A stretch of DNA of 64,000 bases from Arthrobacter humicola. GTDB lineage: Bacteria > Actinomycetota > Actinomycetes > Actinomycetales > Micrococcaceae. The DNA lies in NCBI RefSeq assembly GCF_022803015.1, contig NZ_JAFKON010000005.1:248001-312000 (forward strand), given 5' to 3'. Below are positions 53,734 through 61,255 of the stretch, piece by piece (positions within the stretch are counted from its first letter, which is position 1; every line of letters begins with the position of its first letter). The position numbers and the translations under genes are program-made. The notes beneath the pieces are model-generated. The model was not told the origin of the DNA. It made no database searches and worked only from the letters and a program-made list of their open reading frames with translations.

Positions 53734-54738
53734 GTGGCACGACCAATTACCTTGTTCACCGGCCAGTGGGCCGACCTGCCGTTCGAGGAGGTGGCCCGGC
53801 TCGCCGGCGAATGGGGCTACGACGGGCTGGAGATCGCCTGCTGGGGTGACCACCTGGACCCCTGGCGCTGGGACGACGACGCCTATGTGCAGGGCAAGCT
53901 GGACATTCTTGACCGCCACGGCCTCAAAGTGTGGACCATCTCCAACCACCTCAAGGGCCAGGCCGTCTGCGACGACCCGATCGACGAACGGCACCGCGGC
54001 ATCCTGCCGGACGTCGTATGGGGCGACGGCGATCCTGAAGGGGTCCGCCGTCGTGCCGCCGAGGAACTGAAGAACACTGCACGGCTCGCCGCCAAGCTGG
54101 GGGTGAAAACAGTGACCGGCTTTACGGGATCGTCCATCTGGAAGTACGTGGCGATGTTCCCGCCCGCCTCCGAAAAGATGGTCGACGCCGGCTACCAGGA
54201 CTTTGCCGACCGGTGGAACCCCATCCTCGATGTCTTTGACGAGGTGGGCGTCCGGTTCGCCCATGAGGTGCACCCATCAGAGATCGCCTACGACTACTGG
54301 ACAACGCAGCGCGCCCTCGAGGCGATCGGGCACCGCGAGGCCTTTGGCCTGAACTGGGACCCGAGCCACATGGTGTGGCAGGACATCGACCCTGTGGGGT
54401 TCCTGTGGGACTTCAAGGACCGGATCTACCATGTGCACTGCAAGGACACGAAGAAGCGCCTGTCCAACGGGCGCAACGGCCGGCTCTCCTCCCATTTGCC
54501 CTGGGCTGATCCGCGCCGCGGCTGGGACTTCATCTCCACCGGCCACGGCGACGTGCCGTGGGAGGATGCGTTCCGGATGCTGAACGCCATCGACTACCGC
54601 GGGCCGCTGTCCGTGGAGTGGGAGGACGCCGGAATGGACCGGCTGGATGGCGCCCCCGAGGCGCTGGCCTTCGTGCGCCGGCTCTCCGCCTATGAACCCT
54701 CCGCCGCAGCTTTCGACGCCGCATTCAGCACGAAGTAA
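53734..54738 (+). CDS. Sugar phosphate isomerase/epimerase-like TIM-barrel protein
   Basis: 334 residues from a GTG at 53734 with GAGGAGG upstream; the longer frame to 53668 overlaps the previous gene. [75 protein letters not shown] and [14 protein letters not shown] carry the Glu/Asp/His/Glu metal site. It is the IolE-like, not the CGD, group. Probably isomerises the sugar product. A strong bidirectional terminator follows at 54743. Confidence 0.88.
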   Translation: MARPITLFTGQWADLPFEEVARLAGEWGYDGLEIACWGDHLDPWRWDDDAYVQGKLDILDRHGLKVWTISNHLKGQAVCDDPIDERHRGILPDVVWGDGDPEGVRRRAAEELKNTARLAAKLGVKTVTGFTGSSIWKYVAMFPPASEKMVDAGYQDFADRWNPILDVFDEVGVRFAHEVHPSEIAYDYWTTQRALEAIGHREAFGLNWDPSHMVWQDIDPVGFLWDFKDRIYHVHCKDTKKRLSNGRNGRLSSHLPWADPRRGWDFISTGHGDVPWEDAFRMLNAIDYRGPLSVEWEDAGMDRLDGAPEALAFVRRLSAYEPSAAAFDAAFSTK

Positions 54739-54742
54739 TTCG

Positions 54743-54786
54743 CAAACAAGTGAGGCCGGCCCCGCGGGGCCGGCCTCACTTGTTTG
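54743..54786. terminator. 44-bp perfect palindromic terminator between convergent genes
   Basis: CAAACAAGTGAGGCCGGCCCC (54743-54763, given in two halves in practice: CAAACAAGTGAGG then CCGGCCCC) pairs perfectly with 54766-54786 across a two-base centre, so the whole 44 bp is self-complementary. It lies between the plus-strand isomerase and the minus-strand TIM-barrel gene, both ending here. Confidence 0.93.
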
Positions 54787-54810
54787 TATGCCATTAGCTT
54801 CTGTATCCGG

Positions 54811-55854
54811 TCAGAGGGCAGCCCGGGCCGCTGGTGCCGGCTCCACCGCTGCCGACTCCACCGCTGCTGGCTCCGCGAGGGCTGCCCCCGCCAGGGCCAG
54901 GTGACTCCGCGTCATCTCCGTTGGGTCGTCCTGCAGCCACTCGTGGCCGCCCCATTCGCTGGTCAGCGTGCCCGTGAAGCCGGTCCCGCGCAGCAGGCTG
55001 CCAAGGTCATGCAGCGGCTGGGAAACCCGGCCGCCGTCGTCGTCCAGATCCCAGAACTTCAGATGGAAGGCGCCCACCAGGGGGAGGATGCCCTGCAGGT
55101 CTGCGGCGTCGCTGCGGCCGAAGCGGATGAGCAGGTTCATGAAGAGGGTGTGGATGCGCGGCGGAACCTTCCCTGCGCGGAGCAGGGCGATGACGGCATC
55201 GAGGGTGGCGGGATCGCGCCAGTCATTCTCCAGGCGCGCCAGAAGATCGGAAGGAACGCCGCCCTGCCGCAACTCATGAAGGTAGGTGACGGGAAGGGCC
55301 GGCATGAGCATGCTGATGTCGACGAGTACCCGCACGTGCTCGTCTGCCAGCCCGGCTATCGCATCCAGTGCTGGTGCCACAGAAGGGTTGTTTGGAGTCT
55401 GCTGCCCTTGGATTTCTTCGTACAGCACCAGATCGAGTTCATGCAGCAGCGGCTGCAGCAGCGTGAGCAGTTCCGTTCCCGCCTGTCCGATCGGTAGCCG
55501 GATCCCGCGGGCACCCACTCGGCTGGCGGCGCTGAGCTGGGGGACCAGGAAGTCCAAGCGCTCCTGCAACGAGCGGCGGTCGGTTGGGGACGTGAAGTCG
55601 TCGAGGCTGGCGCCAACGATGCTGACGCGGCCCCCTCTTGCCGCCAGCGAATCCCGCAGTTCGTCTACCTCGGCGTCCTGCGGAGCGGGGAAGGACCGCC
55701 ACAGCAGCCCAGGTTCGAGCTCTATTGTCTTCGCCACGGAATCCGCGATGCCAATCACAACGTCAGTGGCTGTCCGCCGGGCTGCCGTGATCTCCGGAAT
55801 CCAGTTGAACGAGCTGGCGCAGAGGGTCCAGTTGTCAGGAAGTGCGGGGGCCAT
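54811..55854 (-). CDS. Diverged CGD-alpha-like TIM-barrel protein
   Basis: 347 residues from ATG 55854 (GGAAGG upstream); an in-frame ATG at 55869 overlaps that site. CASSFNWIPEITAARRTATD, LVLYEEIQGQQTPNNPS (Glu but Gln in place of His), VRVLVDISMLMP (Asp), AFHLKFWDLDDDGG (His) and TSEWGGHEWLQDDP (Glu) follow the CGD alpha site, but the EIH histidine is changed and overall similarity is lower. Ala-rich C-terminal tail. Divergent from a beta gene with about 70 bp between them, suggesting a working pair. Activity uncertain. Confidence 0.72.
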   Translation of the reverse strand: MAPALPDNWTLCASSFNWIPEITAARRTATDVVIGIADSVAKTIELEPGLLWRSFPAPQDAEVDELRDSLAARGGRVSIVGASLDDFTSPTDRRSLQERLDFLVPQLSAASRVGARGIRLPIGQAGTELLTLLQPLLHELDLVLYEEIQGQQTPNNPSVAPALDAIAGLADEHVRVLVDISMLMPALPVTYLHELRQGGVPSDLLARLENDWRDPATLDAVIALLRAGKVPPRIHTLFMNLLIRFGRSDAADLQGILPLVGAFHLKFWDLDDDGGRVSQPLHDLGSLLRGTGFTGTLTSEWGGHEWLQDDPTEMTRSHLALAGAALAEPAAVESAAVEPAPAARAAL

Positions 55855-55867
55855 GTGATGCCTTCCC

Positions 55868-55908
55868 ATTTATGCTTGTTAATGACAAACTTATGTCACT
55901 TTTAGGAT
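55868..55908 (+). promoter_or_regulatory. ACTTATG element in the divergent alpha-like/beta region
   Basis: ATTTATGC at 55868 and ACTTATGTCACTTTTAGG at 55889 lie 21 bp apart, the same arrangement as before the ABC importer (43439/43461). Candidate ROK operator; the last bases, TAGGAT, could also form a -10 box for the beta gene at 55923. Confidence 0.6.
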
Positions 55909-55922
55909 AAAGGATGGAAGCC

Positions 55923-56339
55923 ATGTTGCAAACCGCTTTGCGCGAAGATGCGCTGACGGCCACGCCGGAAGGCTTTGAACTCCGGCTCGGCCTGTCATGG
56001 ATCCGCTCCATGCCCCTTTCCACCGTGGCTGAGCTCGCAGTTGAGGTCGACGGCATCCCGGTGGCACCAGGGGAGTTGACGGTGGTGCTGGGGGCCCGGC
56101 GCGTGCGTGCGGACGCATTGCAGGCGGAGCCCGGGTGGTGGTTCGTGCAGGACAGGGTGGTCCTGGCCGGCCGGCGCGAGCTTTCCCGCGGGGTGCACGC
56201 CATCGCCGTCGACTTCCAGCTGCTGGTGCCCTACCTTCAGGCGCGTCCCGGTTCTCCGCTGGTCCTGCCGTTCCATCTGGAGGCCCGGCTGGAGCTTGAC
56301 CGGGAACCGGTGCCCAGCGTCTCCCGCGATGTGGCCTGA
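55923..56339 (+). CDS. Diverged C-glycoside deglycosidase beta subunit (DUF6379)
   Basis: 138 residues from ATG 55923 (AAAGGA eight bases before); ATG 55914 overlaps the site. LRLGLSWIRSMPLSTVAELA replaces the PWYRSL core of the other copies, and FQLLVPYLQARPGSPLV keeps the beta-family pattern. It likely pairs with the divergent alpha-like gene. Convergent with the ROK repressor (stop at 56369). Confidence 0.75.
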   Translation: MLQTALREDALTATPEGFELRLGLSWIRSMPLSTVAELAVEVDGIPVAPGELTVVLGARRVRADALQAEPGWWFVQDRVVLAGRRELSRGVHAIAVDFQLLVPYLQARPGSPLVLPFHLEARLELDREPVPSVSRDVA

Positions 56340-56368
56340 GCGGCTCTGCCCAGGCCGTGCAGTGGACC

Positions 56369-57631
56369 CTATGCGGGGACAGCGGCCCGTTCCGGTGAGG
56401 GCCTGCCGTCAGCAAACCAGCGCGGGAAGGTGACATCGAACAGCTGCTCGCGCGCCAGCTCAGCTCCTCCGCGCAGGGGTTCGCGCTCATCGTTGACGGA
56501 CAAGGTGATGGTGAGGTCGCGGGTGGCGAGCGGCAGGGACAGTTCGTAGACCCGCTGGCGCACTTCGGCCAGGAATACTTCGCCGGCCGATCCCATGGCC
56601 CCGCCGATGACGATGATTCCGGGGTTGAACATGTTCACCAGGGCTGCAATGGTCTCACCCGCTACCCGGGCCGACTTTTGAATCAGTGTGATGGCCAGCG
56701 GGTCCCCGGCCTGGGCCGCGAGGGTGATCTCCTCGAGGGTCAGTGTCCCCTTTTTTGCCAGCGGGGCCAGGGAGCTCCGGGTGCCTCCCTTGACAGCCTC
56801 TTCCGCGTCCCTGACCAGGGCCCAACCGCTGGCCACCGCTTCGAGACAGCCGATCTTGCCGCAGCGGCATTGGGCATGGGAGTCGGAAACCCGGACATGG
56901 CCGATGTCGCCGGCCGCGCCGTTGGCACCGCGGTGGATCCTGCCCTGGGACAGCAGGCCGGCACCGATTCCCGAACCGATCTTGCAATAGATGAGGTTCG
57001 CAAGGGATTCGCGACGCCGGGCGCGCTCACCAAGGGCCAGCAGGTTGACGTCGTTATCCACCCACACCGGTGCGTTGAAGCGGTCCTCGAAGGGCGTACG
57101 GACATCGAATCCATTCCACCCGGGCATGATCGGAGGTGCCACCGGTTGTCCCGTGGCGAAGTCAACCGGGCCGGGGAGGCCCACCACCACACCCCAGACG
57201 GGCACTTGGTGATCCTTTTTCAGCACGTCGTCAACGAGGGCCATCACGGCGTCAATGGTCTTCTCGGGGCCCTGGGCGATATCCCAGGTGCGGTGCGTGT
57301 GTGCCAGGATGTCGCCGTCAAGGGCAGTGACGCCAACCCTTATATGAGCGGCTCCGAGGGCACATATGACAATCCTTCCCTGCTCCGCGCGGAAGCGAAG
57401 GGTCCGGGGCGCGCGGCCACCGGAGGAGGCGCCGAATTCTCCATCCCCGAGAAAGCCGATCTCAATGGCCTGGTCCACACGCTGGCTGACAACGCCCCTG
57501 CCCAGCCCGGTGACCTTGCCGATTTCAGGGCGCGTTGTTGCCTCGCCCGTTCGCACCAGGTTGACGATCCTCAGCAGGCTCGTCACTTCATCCGTTTGTG
57601 CTCCAAAGCGGAGCGTGGACTCTGTCGTCAT
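56369..57631 (-). CDS. ROK-family transcriptional repressor
   Basis: 420 residues from ATG 57631; the open frame to 57835 is unlikely. N-terminal HTH: LLRIVNLVRTGEATTRPEIG then GLGRGVVSQRVDQAIEIGFL. The ROK domain shows VGLPGPVDFATGQP, VWVDNDVNLLALGE, HVRVSDSHAQCRCGKIGCLE with the zinc CxCG motif, and GGAMGSAGEVF. XylR/NagC-type sensors bind a sugar and regulate neighbouring genes. Divergent from the Gfo/Idh gene with a CTTATG motif on each side of the shared region; probably the central repressor of the locus. Confidence 0.9.
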   Translation of the reverse strand: MTTESTLRFGAQTDEVTSLLRIVNLVRTGEATTRPEIGKVTGLGRGVVSQRVDQAIEIGFLGDGEFGASSGGRAPRTLRFRAEQGRIVICALGAAHIRVGVTALDGDILAHTHRTWDIAQGPEKTIDAVMALVDDVLKKDHQVPVWGVVVGLPGPVDFATGQPVAPPIMPGWNGFDVRTPFEDRFNAPVWVDNDVNLLALGERARRRESLANLIYCKIGSGIGAGLLSQGRIHRGANGAAGDIGHVRVSDSHAQCRCGKIGCLEAVASGWALVRDAEEAVKGGTRSSLAPLAKKGTLTLEEITLAAQAGDPLAITLIQKSARVAGETIAALVNMFNPGIIVIGGAMGSAGEVFLAEVRQRVYELSLPLATRDLTITLSVNDEREPLRGGAELAREQLFDVTFPRWFADGRPSPERAAVPA

Positions 57632-57736
57632 GATCACAATTCTCACACATAAGAGGGAACTAAGGTGGGGTTGAACGCGACTATAGCCGGATATTTCCGT
57701 ACTTATGAATAATATGGACAAAAGAGGGAGGCGACG
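57632..57736. promoter_or_regulatory. Divergent promoter region with CTTATG elements
   Basis: The minus-strand copy CTTATGT (57653-57647) faces the ROK start; the plus-strand copy ACTTATGAATAATATGG at 57701 precedes the oxidoreductase gene. This is consistent with autoregulation by the ROK repressor. Confidence 0.6.
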
Positions 57737-58777
57737 ATGCCTTGGAATATAGGAGTTCTTGGGGCCGGGCCGGGCGTCGCGGCCCTGCTTCTGCCGGTGC
57801 TGGGGCGCCTGGCGGAGCTGTTCAAGGTGGTGCACATTGCCGATGCGGGAAGTGGGCGCGCCCAGGGCCTGGCCGAAAGGCTTGGTGCCCGGTGGTCAGT
57901 GGGGGAGGCGGACCTGCTTGCGGACCCGGCAGTCCACCTGGTGGCCATCTGCAGCCCGCCCGCTGAACATGCCCGCCAAATCCTGGCGGCTGTAGCCGCG
58001 GGGAAGCCTGCCATCTTTTGCGAGAAGCCATTGGCCACCAGCAGGGAGGAAGCCGACGAAGTCATCTCTGCCTGCCGGCTCGCGGGAACGGTCCTTCTGG
58101 TGGGGACGAACCACCTGTTTGACGCCGCGTGGGGGCGGGCCAGGCATCATCTCGTTGCCCTCGCGGGCCGGGTGCAGGCGATCTCCGTGACGCTGGCGCT
58201 TCCGCCGAATGACAGGTACCACCGGCTGGTCGCCGAGGGCGCCCCTTTCCAGGCCGCCCGGCGGGAACGCCTGGACCTCGACAGTCCCGCGGTTGCGGCC
58301 GGCGTTCTGCGGCAGCTGCTGACCGGTCTCGCGATCCATGATCTTCCGGCCGTGAGGGACATCGCGCCAGGCATCGACGAGGTTGTTTACGCCAGGGTCG
58401 CCCCGCCAGTCGGCTACCTTGTGGGGTATCGGGCCGGCGGAATCCTGGTCCAGTTGGCGCTTACCATGCTTCCGGAAGGACCGGATGCCCTCTGGAGGAT
58501 GAATATCGCCACCTCCCACGACCGCATCGAGGTGAATTTCCCGCCCGCCTTTGTCCATGCCGGAAGCGCGGCCACCCGAGTGCGAAGCGCGGACGGGCAG
58601 TGGACGGAGTACAGGCGGGATCCGGAAGACGGCTATATGGCGCAGTGGCGCCTGCTTGCCTCACTCCTTGAAGGCGGGGTCCCAGTCGAGTACGACGAAC
58701 TGCTGGCTGACTCGCACTTTGCAATCGACCTGGTCGATGCTGCCGCAGCGAAGGTTCTTGAAGGGGTGCCGCAATGA
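57737..58777 (+). CDS. Gfo/Idh/MocA-family oxidoreductase
   Basis: 346 residues. NAD(P) site NIGVLGAGPGVAALLLPVLG, the EKP motif in IFCEKPLATSREEADEVI, and a substrate-domain GLAIHDLPAVRDIAPG. GGGAGG before the ATG. Second member of the family in the locus and only distantly related to the one at 52497. Coupled to the unrecognised gene that follows (ATGA overlap). Likely sugar redox step; direction unknown. Confidence 0.85.
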   Translation: MPWNIGVLGAGPGVAALLLPVLGRLAELFKVVHIADAGSGRAQGLAERLGARWSVGEADLLADPAVHLVAICSPPAEHARQILAAVAAGKPAIFCEKPLATSREEADEVISACRLAGTVLLVGTNHLFDAAWGRARHHLVALAGRVQAISVTLALPPNDRYHRLVAEGAPFQAARRERLDLDSPAVAAGVLRQLLTGLAIHDLPAVRDIAPGIDEVVYARVAPPVGYLVGYRAGGILVQLALTMLPEGPDALWRMNIATSHDRIEVNFPPAFVHAGSAATRVRSADGQWTEYRRDPEDGYMAQWRLLASLLEGGVPVEYDELLADSHFAIDLVDAAAAKVLEGVPQ

Positions 58778-59571
58778 GTTCAGCAAGTCCAGGGATCGGC
58801 ATCTTCACCGTGTTGCCTTCCTATCTCGCGGCTGTCGCCGAGCTTGCCGTCAGTGCTGCACTCACCAGAGACGTCAGTGGGGCGGTGGCTGTGGTGCCTG
58901 GATCCGGCGATTGGTGGCAGGGCATGCTGGACACCCGGGCCAGGGGAGCGGCAGCGGTGGTGATTGCGGACCCTGCTGCGCTCCCGCAGAAAGGACTCGG
59001 AGCCTACCCATGGCCCGGTGACATCCCGGTCATCGTTGAGCGTCCCCGGCTGCGCCCGGATGTGGTTGCCGACGCGGTCCGGGCAGGACGAGGCAGGCCG
59101 GCCCGGATCGTCACCGTTGAGTGCGCCGCCCCCGCGACAGGTCTTGAAGCGGTAATCCGCGACGGCTTGGGCTGGGCGCGGTCACTGGTCCGGGGCCCGT
59201 TGACGCTCCAGGTGTGCAGTGCGACGGCGCACGCCAGGATTGCTCTGCTGGATTCAGGGGGATCCGCGGGCGGGGCAATACCCGTCACCCTGGGGGCGAC
59301 GGCGGCAGCGGGCCTTCACGCCGACGGCCTGCTCCAGGTGCTGGCCCTCGGCGAGGTGCGAACCGAAGTCACCGTGGACCAGCAGGCCGGGCTGACGCGG
59401 CTGGAGACGTCCACCGAGGACGGGACACTAAGGGCTCCGGAGCGCTATGAATCATCAGCCCGTCTGGCGCTGCGCCGGGCCATCGAGGCGCAGTCTTCGG
59501 GTCAGCCCGGAACGGACCTGGATGAGCTGCTCGAGGACATGTCCCTCACGCGCGCCGTGCTTGCTACATAA
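58774..59571 (+). CDS. Unrecognised protein coupled to an oxidoreductase
   Basis: 265 residues, overlapping the preceding gene (ATGA). I do not recognise a family. Alternating hydrophobic and small-residue stretches (AVAVVPGSGDWWQGMLDTRA, AAAVVIADPAALPQKGLG, RIVTVECAAPATGLEAVI) suggest an alpha/beta, possibly Rossmann-like fold without a clear glycine motif. The central GPLTLQVCSATAHARIALLD resembles the beta-sheet of a sugar oxidoreductase. No signal peptide or membrane helix. Its strict coupling to the Gfo/Idh gene suggests a partner subunit or the next enzyme. Confidence 0.65.
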   Translation: MSSASPGIGIFTVLPSYLAAVAELAVSAALTRDVSGAVAVVPGSGDWWQGMLDTRARGAAAVVIADPAALPQKGLGAYPWPGDIPVIVERPRLRPDVVADAVRAGRGRPARIVTVECAAPATGLEAVIRDGLGWARSLVRGPLTLQVCSATAHARIALLDSGGSAGGAIPVTLGATAAAGLHADGLLQVLALGEVRTEVTVDQQAGLTRLETSTEDGTLRAPERYESSARLALRRAIEAQSSGQPGTDLDELLEDMSLTRAVLAT

Positions 59572-59637
59572 GGGATGGCCGCCACAGGTGTCTAATTCAC
59601 GCATTCTTTTGTTGCTTTCAAACTAAAGTGAGGTAGC

Positions 59638-59736
59638 ATGAGTAACGGCGCCGGGGTTCCTTCCGAACCCGTTCTCCGTCGTGATGGTGCGCCGGAGGCA
59701 CAACACGTCGCGTCGACGGCCCGATCGTTCGGGTAG
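59638..59736 (+). other. Short frame before the MFS gene, in the same frame
   Basis: ATG 59638 (GAGG four bases upstream) opens 32 codons, MSNGAGVPSEPVLRRDGAPE onward, ending at TAG 59734. The MFS gene starts at 59743 in the same frame. The peptide looks like the hydrophilic N-terminal tail of a DHA2 transporter, so the TAG may be a premature stop followed by reinitiation; a leader peptide is the alternative. Confidence 0.5.
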
Positions 59737-59742
59737 ATCACT

Positions 59743-61239
59743 ATGCCACTTACACCTTTGAGACTCCGTCTCCTTGTTATCTCCCTGCTCACGGTTTCGT
59801 TCCTCGGGGCCCTGGACCACACCGTGGTGTCCACATCCCTGGCCACGGTTGCGGGTGAGCTGGGCGCGCTGAAGCTCATGAGCTGGGTTGTTGTGGGATA
59901 CACCCTCGCGAGCACAGTGCTGCTGCCGGTGCTCGGCAAACTAGGCGATGTCCTGGGAGCCCGCCGGATCTTCCTCAGTTCGCTAGTAATGTTCCTGGCG
60001 GCCTCCCTGGCCTGCGGCTTTTCGCAGGACATGGCATGGCTTATCGCCGCGCGCGTCCTGCAGGGGATGAGCTCCGCGGGCCTGCAGCTGATGTCGCAGA
60101 CCATCATCGCCAGGGTCACCTCGCAGCGGGAACGTCCGCGCCACATGGCCATCATTGGCGCAGCTTTCCCCATCGCGGTCCTGGTTGGCCCCGTTCTCGG
60201 CGGCGCCATCACCGATTACTGGGGCTGGCAGTGGGTTTTCTGGATCAACATCCCGGTGGGCGCTGCAGCCCTGGCCCTTGCCCTGGTTGCCGTTCCCCAC
60301 CTGGGGCCCGGCCCCATGCCCCGCCACTTCGATGTTGCCGGGGCGGCTGTATTTACCGCTGCACTGGTGGCCCTTGTCCTCGCCGCCACCTGGGCCGCAG
60401 AACGCAGCGCGGGCCCCGCCACCGCTGCCGCGCTCGCGGTCAGCATGCTGGGCTTCGTTGCCTTCTACTTTGTTGAGCGCCACGCACCCGAACCCATCGT
60501 CCCCCTGCATTTCTTCGCCAACCGGACCATCGCGGCAGGCACCGCACTCTCGGCGATTATCGGCGTCGGCCTCTTCTCCATCACCGCCTATTTGCCGACG
60601 TACGTCCAAATGGCGTACCAGACCACCGCCACCGTGTCCGGGCTCGTGCCCATCGCAACCGTGTTCGGCATGCTGACCAGCAACCTGCTCACCGGATGGC
60701 TGGCCAGCAGGACGGGGCGGTACCGGATCTTCCCCATCCTGGGAACATCATTGGGGGCCGCCGGACTATTTGTGATGGCGGTGCTGCCCGCCGGGCTTCC
60801 GCTGTGGGTTCCCATGATCGTTATGGCCGTTGTTGGGATGGGCACCGGCGCGTTCATGAGCCTGATCGTCACTGTGGTCCAGGGAGCTGCTCCGGCCAGC
60901 CAGACCGGCACCATCACCGCGACGATCAACCTGGTGCGGCAGGTGGGGTCAACAGTGGCGACGGCGATTATCGGCGGGGTGATCGGCTTCGGCGTGGCGG
61001 CCCTTTTGCCGGCGGGCCTGGACGCTTCCACCCTGACCCCGCAACTGGTCAAAGGGGCCGCCCCGGCAGTACAGGCCAGCGTGGCTCAGATCTACGCCTC
61101 AGTCTTCACCCCCATCTTTATTGCCTTGGCGGCCACGTACGCAGTGGGAATAGTCGCGGCGGTCCTGCTTCCGCACGGGCGCCTCTCCGACGAACCCGTT
61201 CCCGCCCCCCAAACAACTTCCGAATCCCTTTCGGCCTGA
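59743..61239 (+). CDS. MFS transporter (DHA2/EmrB-QacA type)
   Basis: 498 residues, fourteen-helix type. LLTVSFLGALDHTVVSTSLA with the conserved Asp and DHxVV motif of DHA2 proteins, GKLGDVLGARRIFLSSLVMF (motif A), ARVLQGMSSAGLQLMSQTII and WGWQWVFWINIPVGAAALAL. It lacks a ribosome site and may depend on translation of the upstream short frame. In this locus it may export aglycones or import glycosides. Confidence 0.88.
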   Translation: MPLTPLRLRLLVISLLTVSFLGALDHTVVSTSLATVAGELGALKLMSWVVVGYTLASTVLLPVLGKLGDVLGARRIFLSSLVMFLAASLACGFSQDMAWLIAARVLQGMSSAGLQLMSQTIIARVTSQRERPRHMAIIGAAFPIAVLVGPVLGGAITDYWGWQWVFWINIPVGAAALALALVAVPHLGPGPMPRHFDVAGAAVFTAALVALVLAATWAAERSAGPATAAALAVSMLGFVAFYFVERHAPEPIVPLHFFANRTIAAGTALSAIIGVGLFSITAYLPTYVQMAYQTTATVSGLVPIATVFGMLTSNLLTGWLASRTGRYRIFPILGTSLGAAGLFVMAVLPAGLPLWVPMIVMAVVGMGTGAFMSLIVTVVQGAAPASQTGTITATINLVRQVGSTVATAIIGGVIGFGVAALLPAGLDASTLTPQLVKGAAPAVQASVAQIYASVFTPIFIALAATYAVGIVAAVLLPHGRLSDEPVPAPQTTSESLSA

Positions 61240-61255
61240 TTTCAAAGGAGACATC

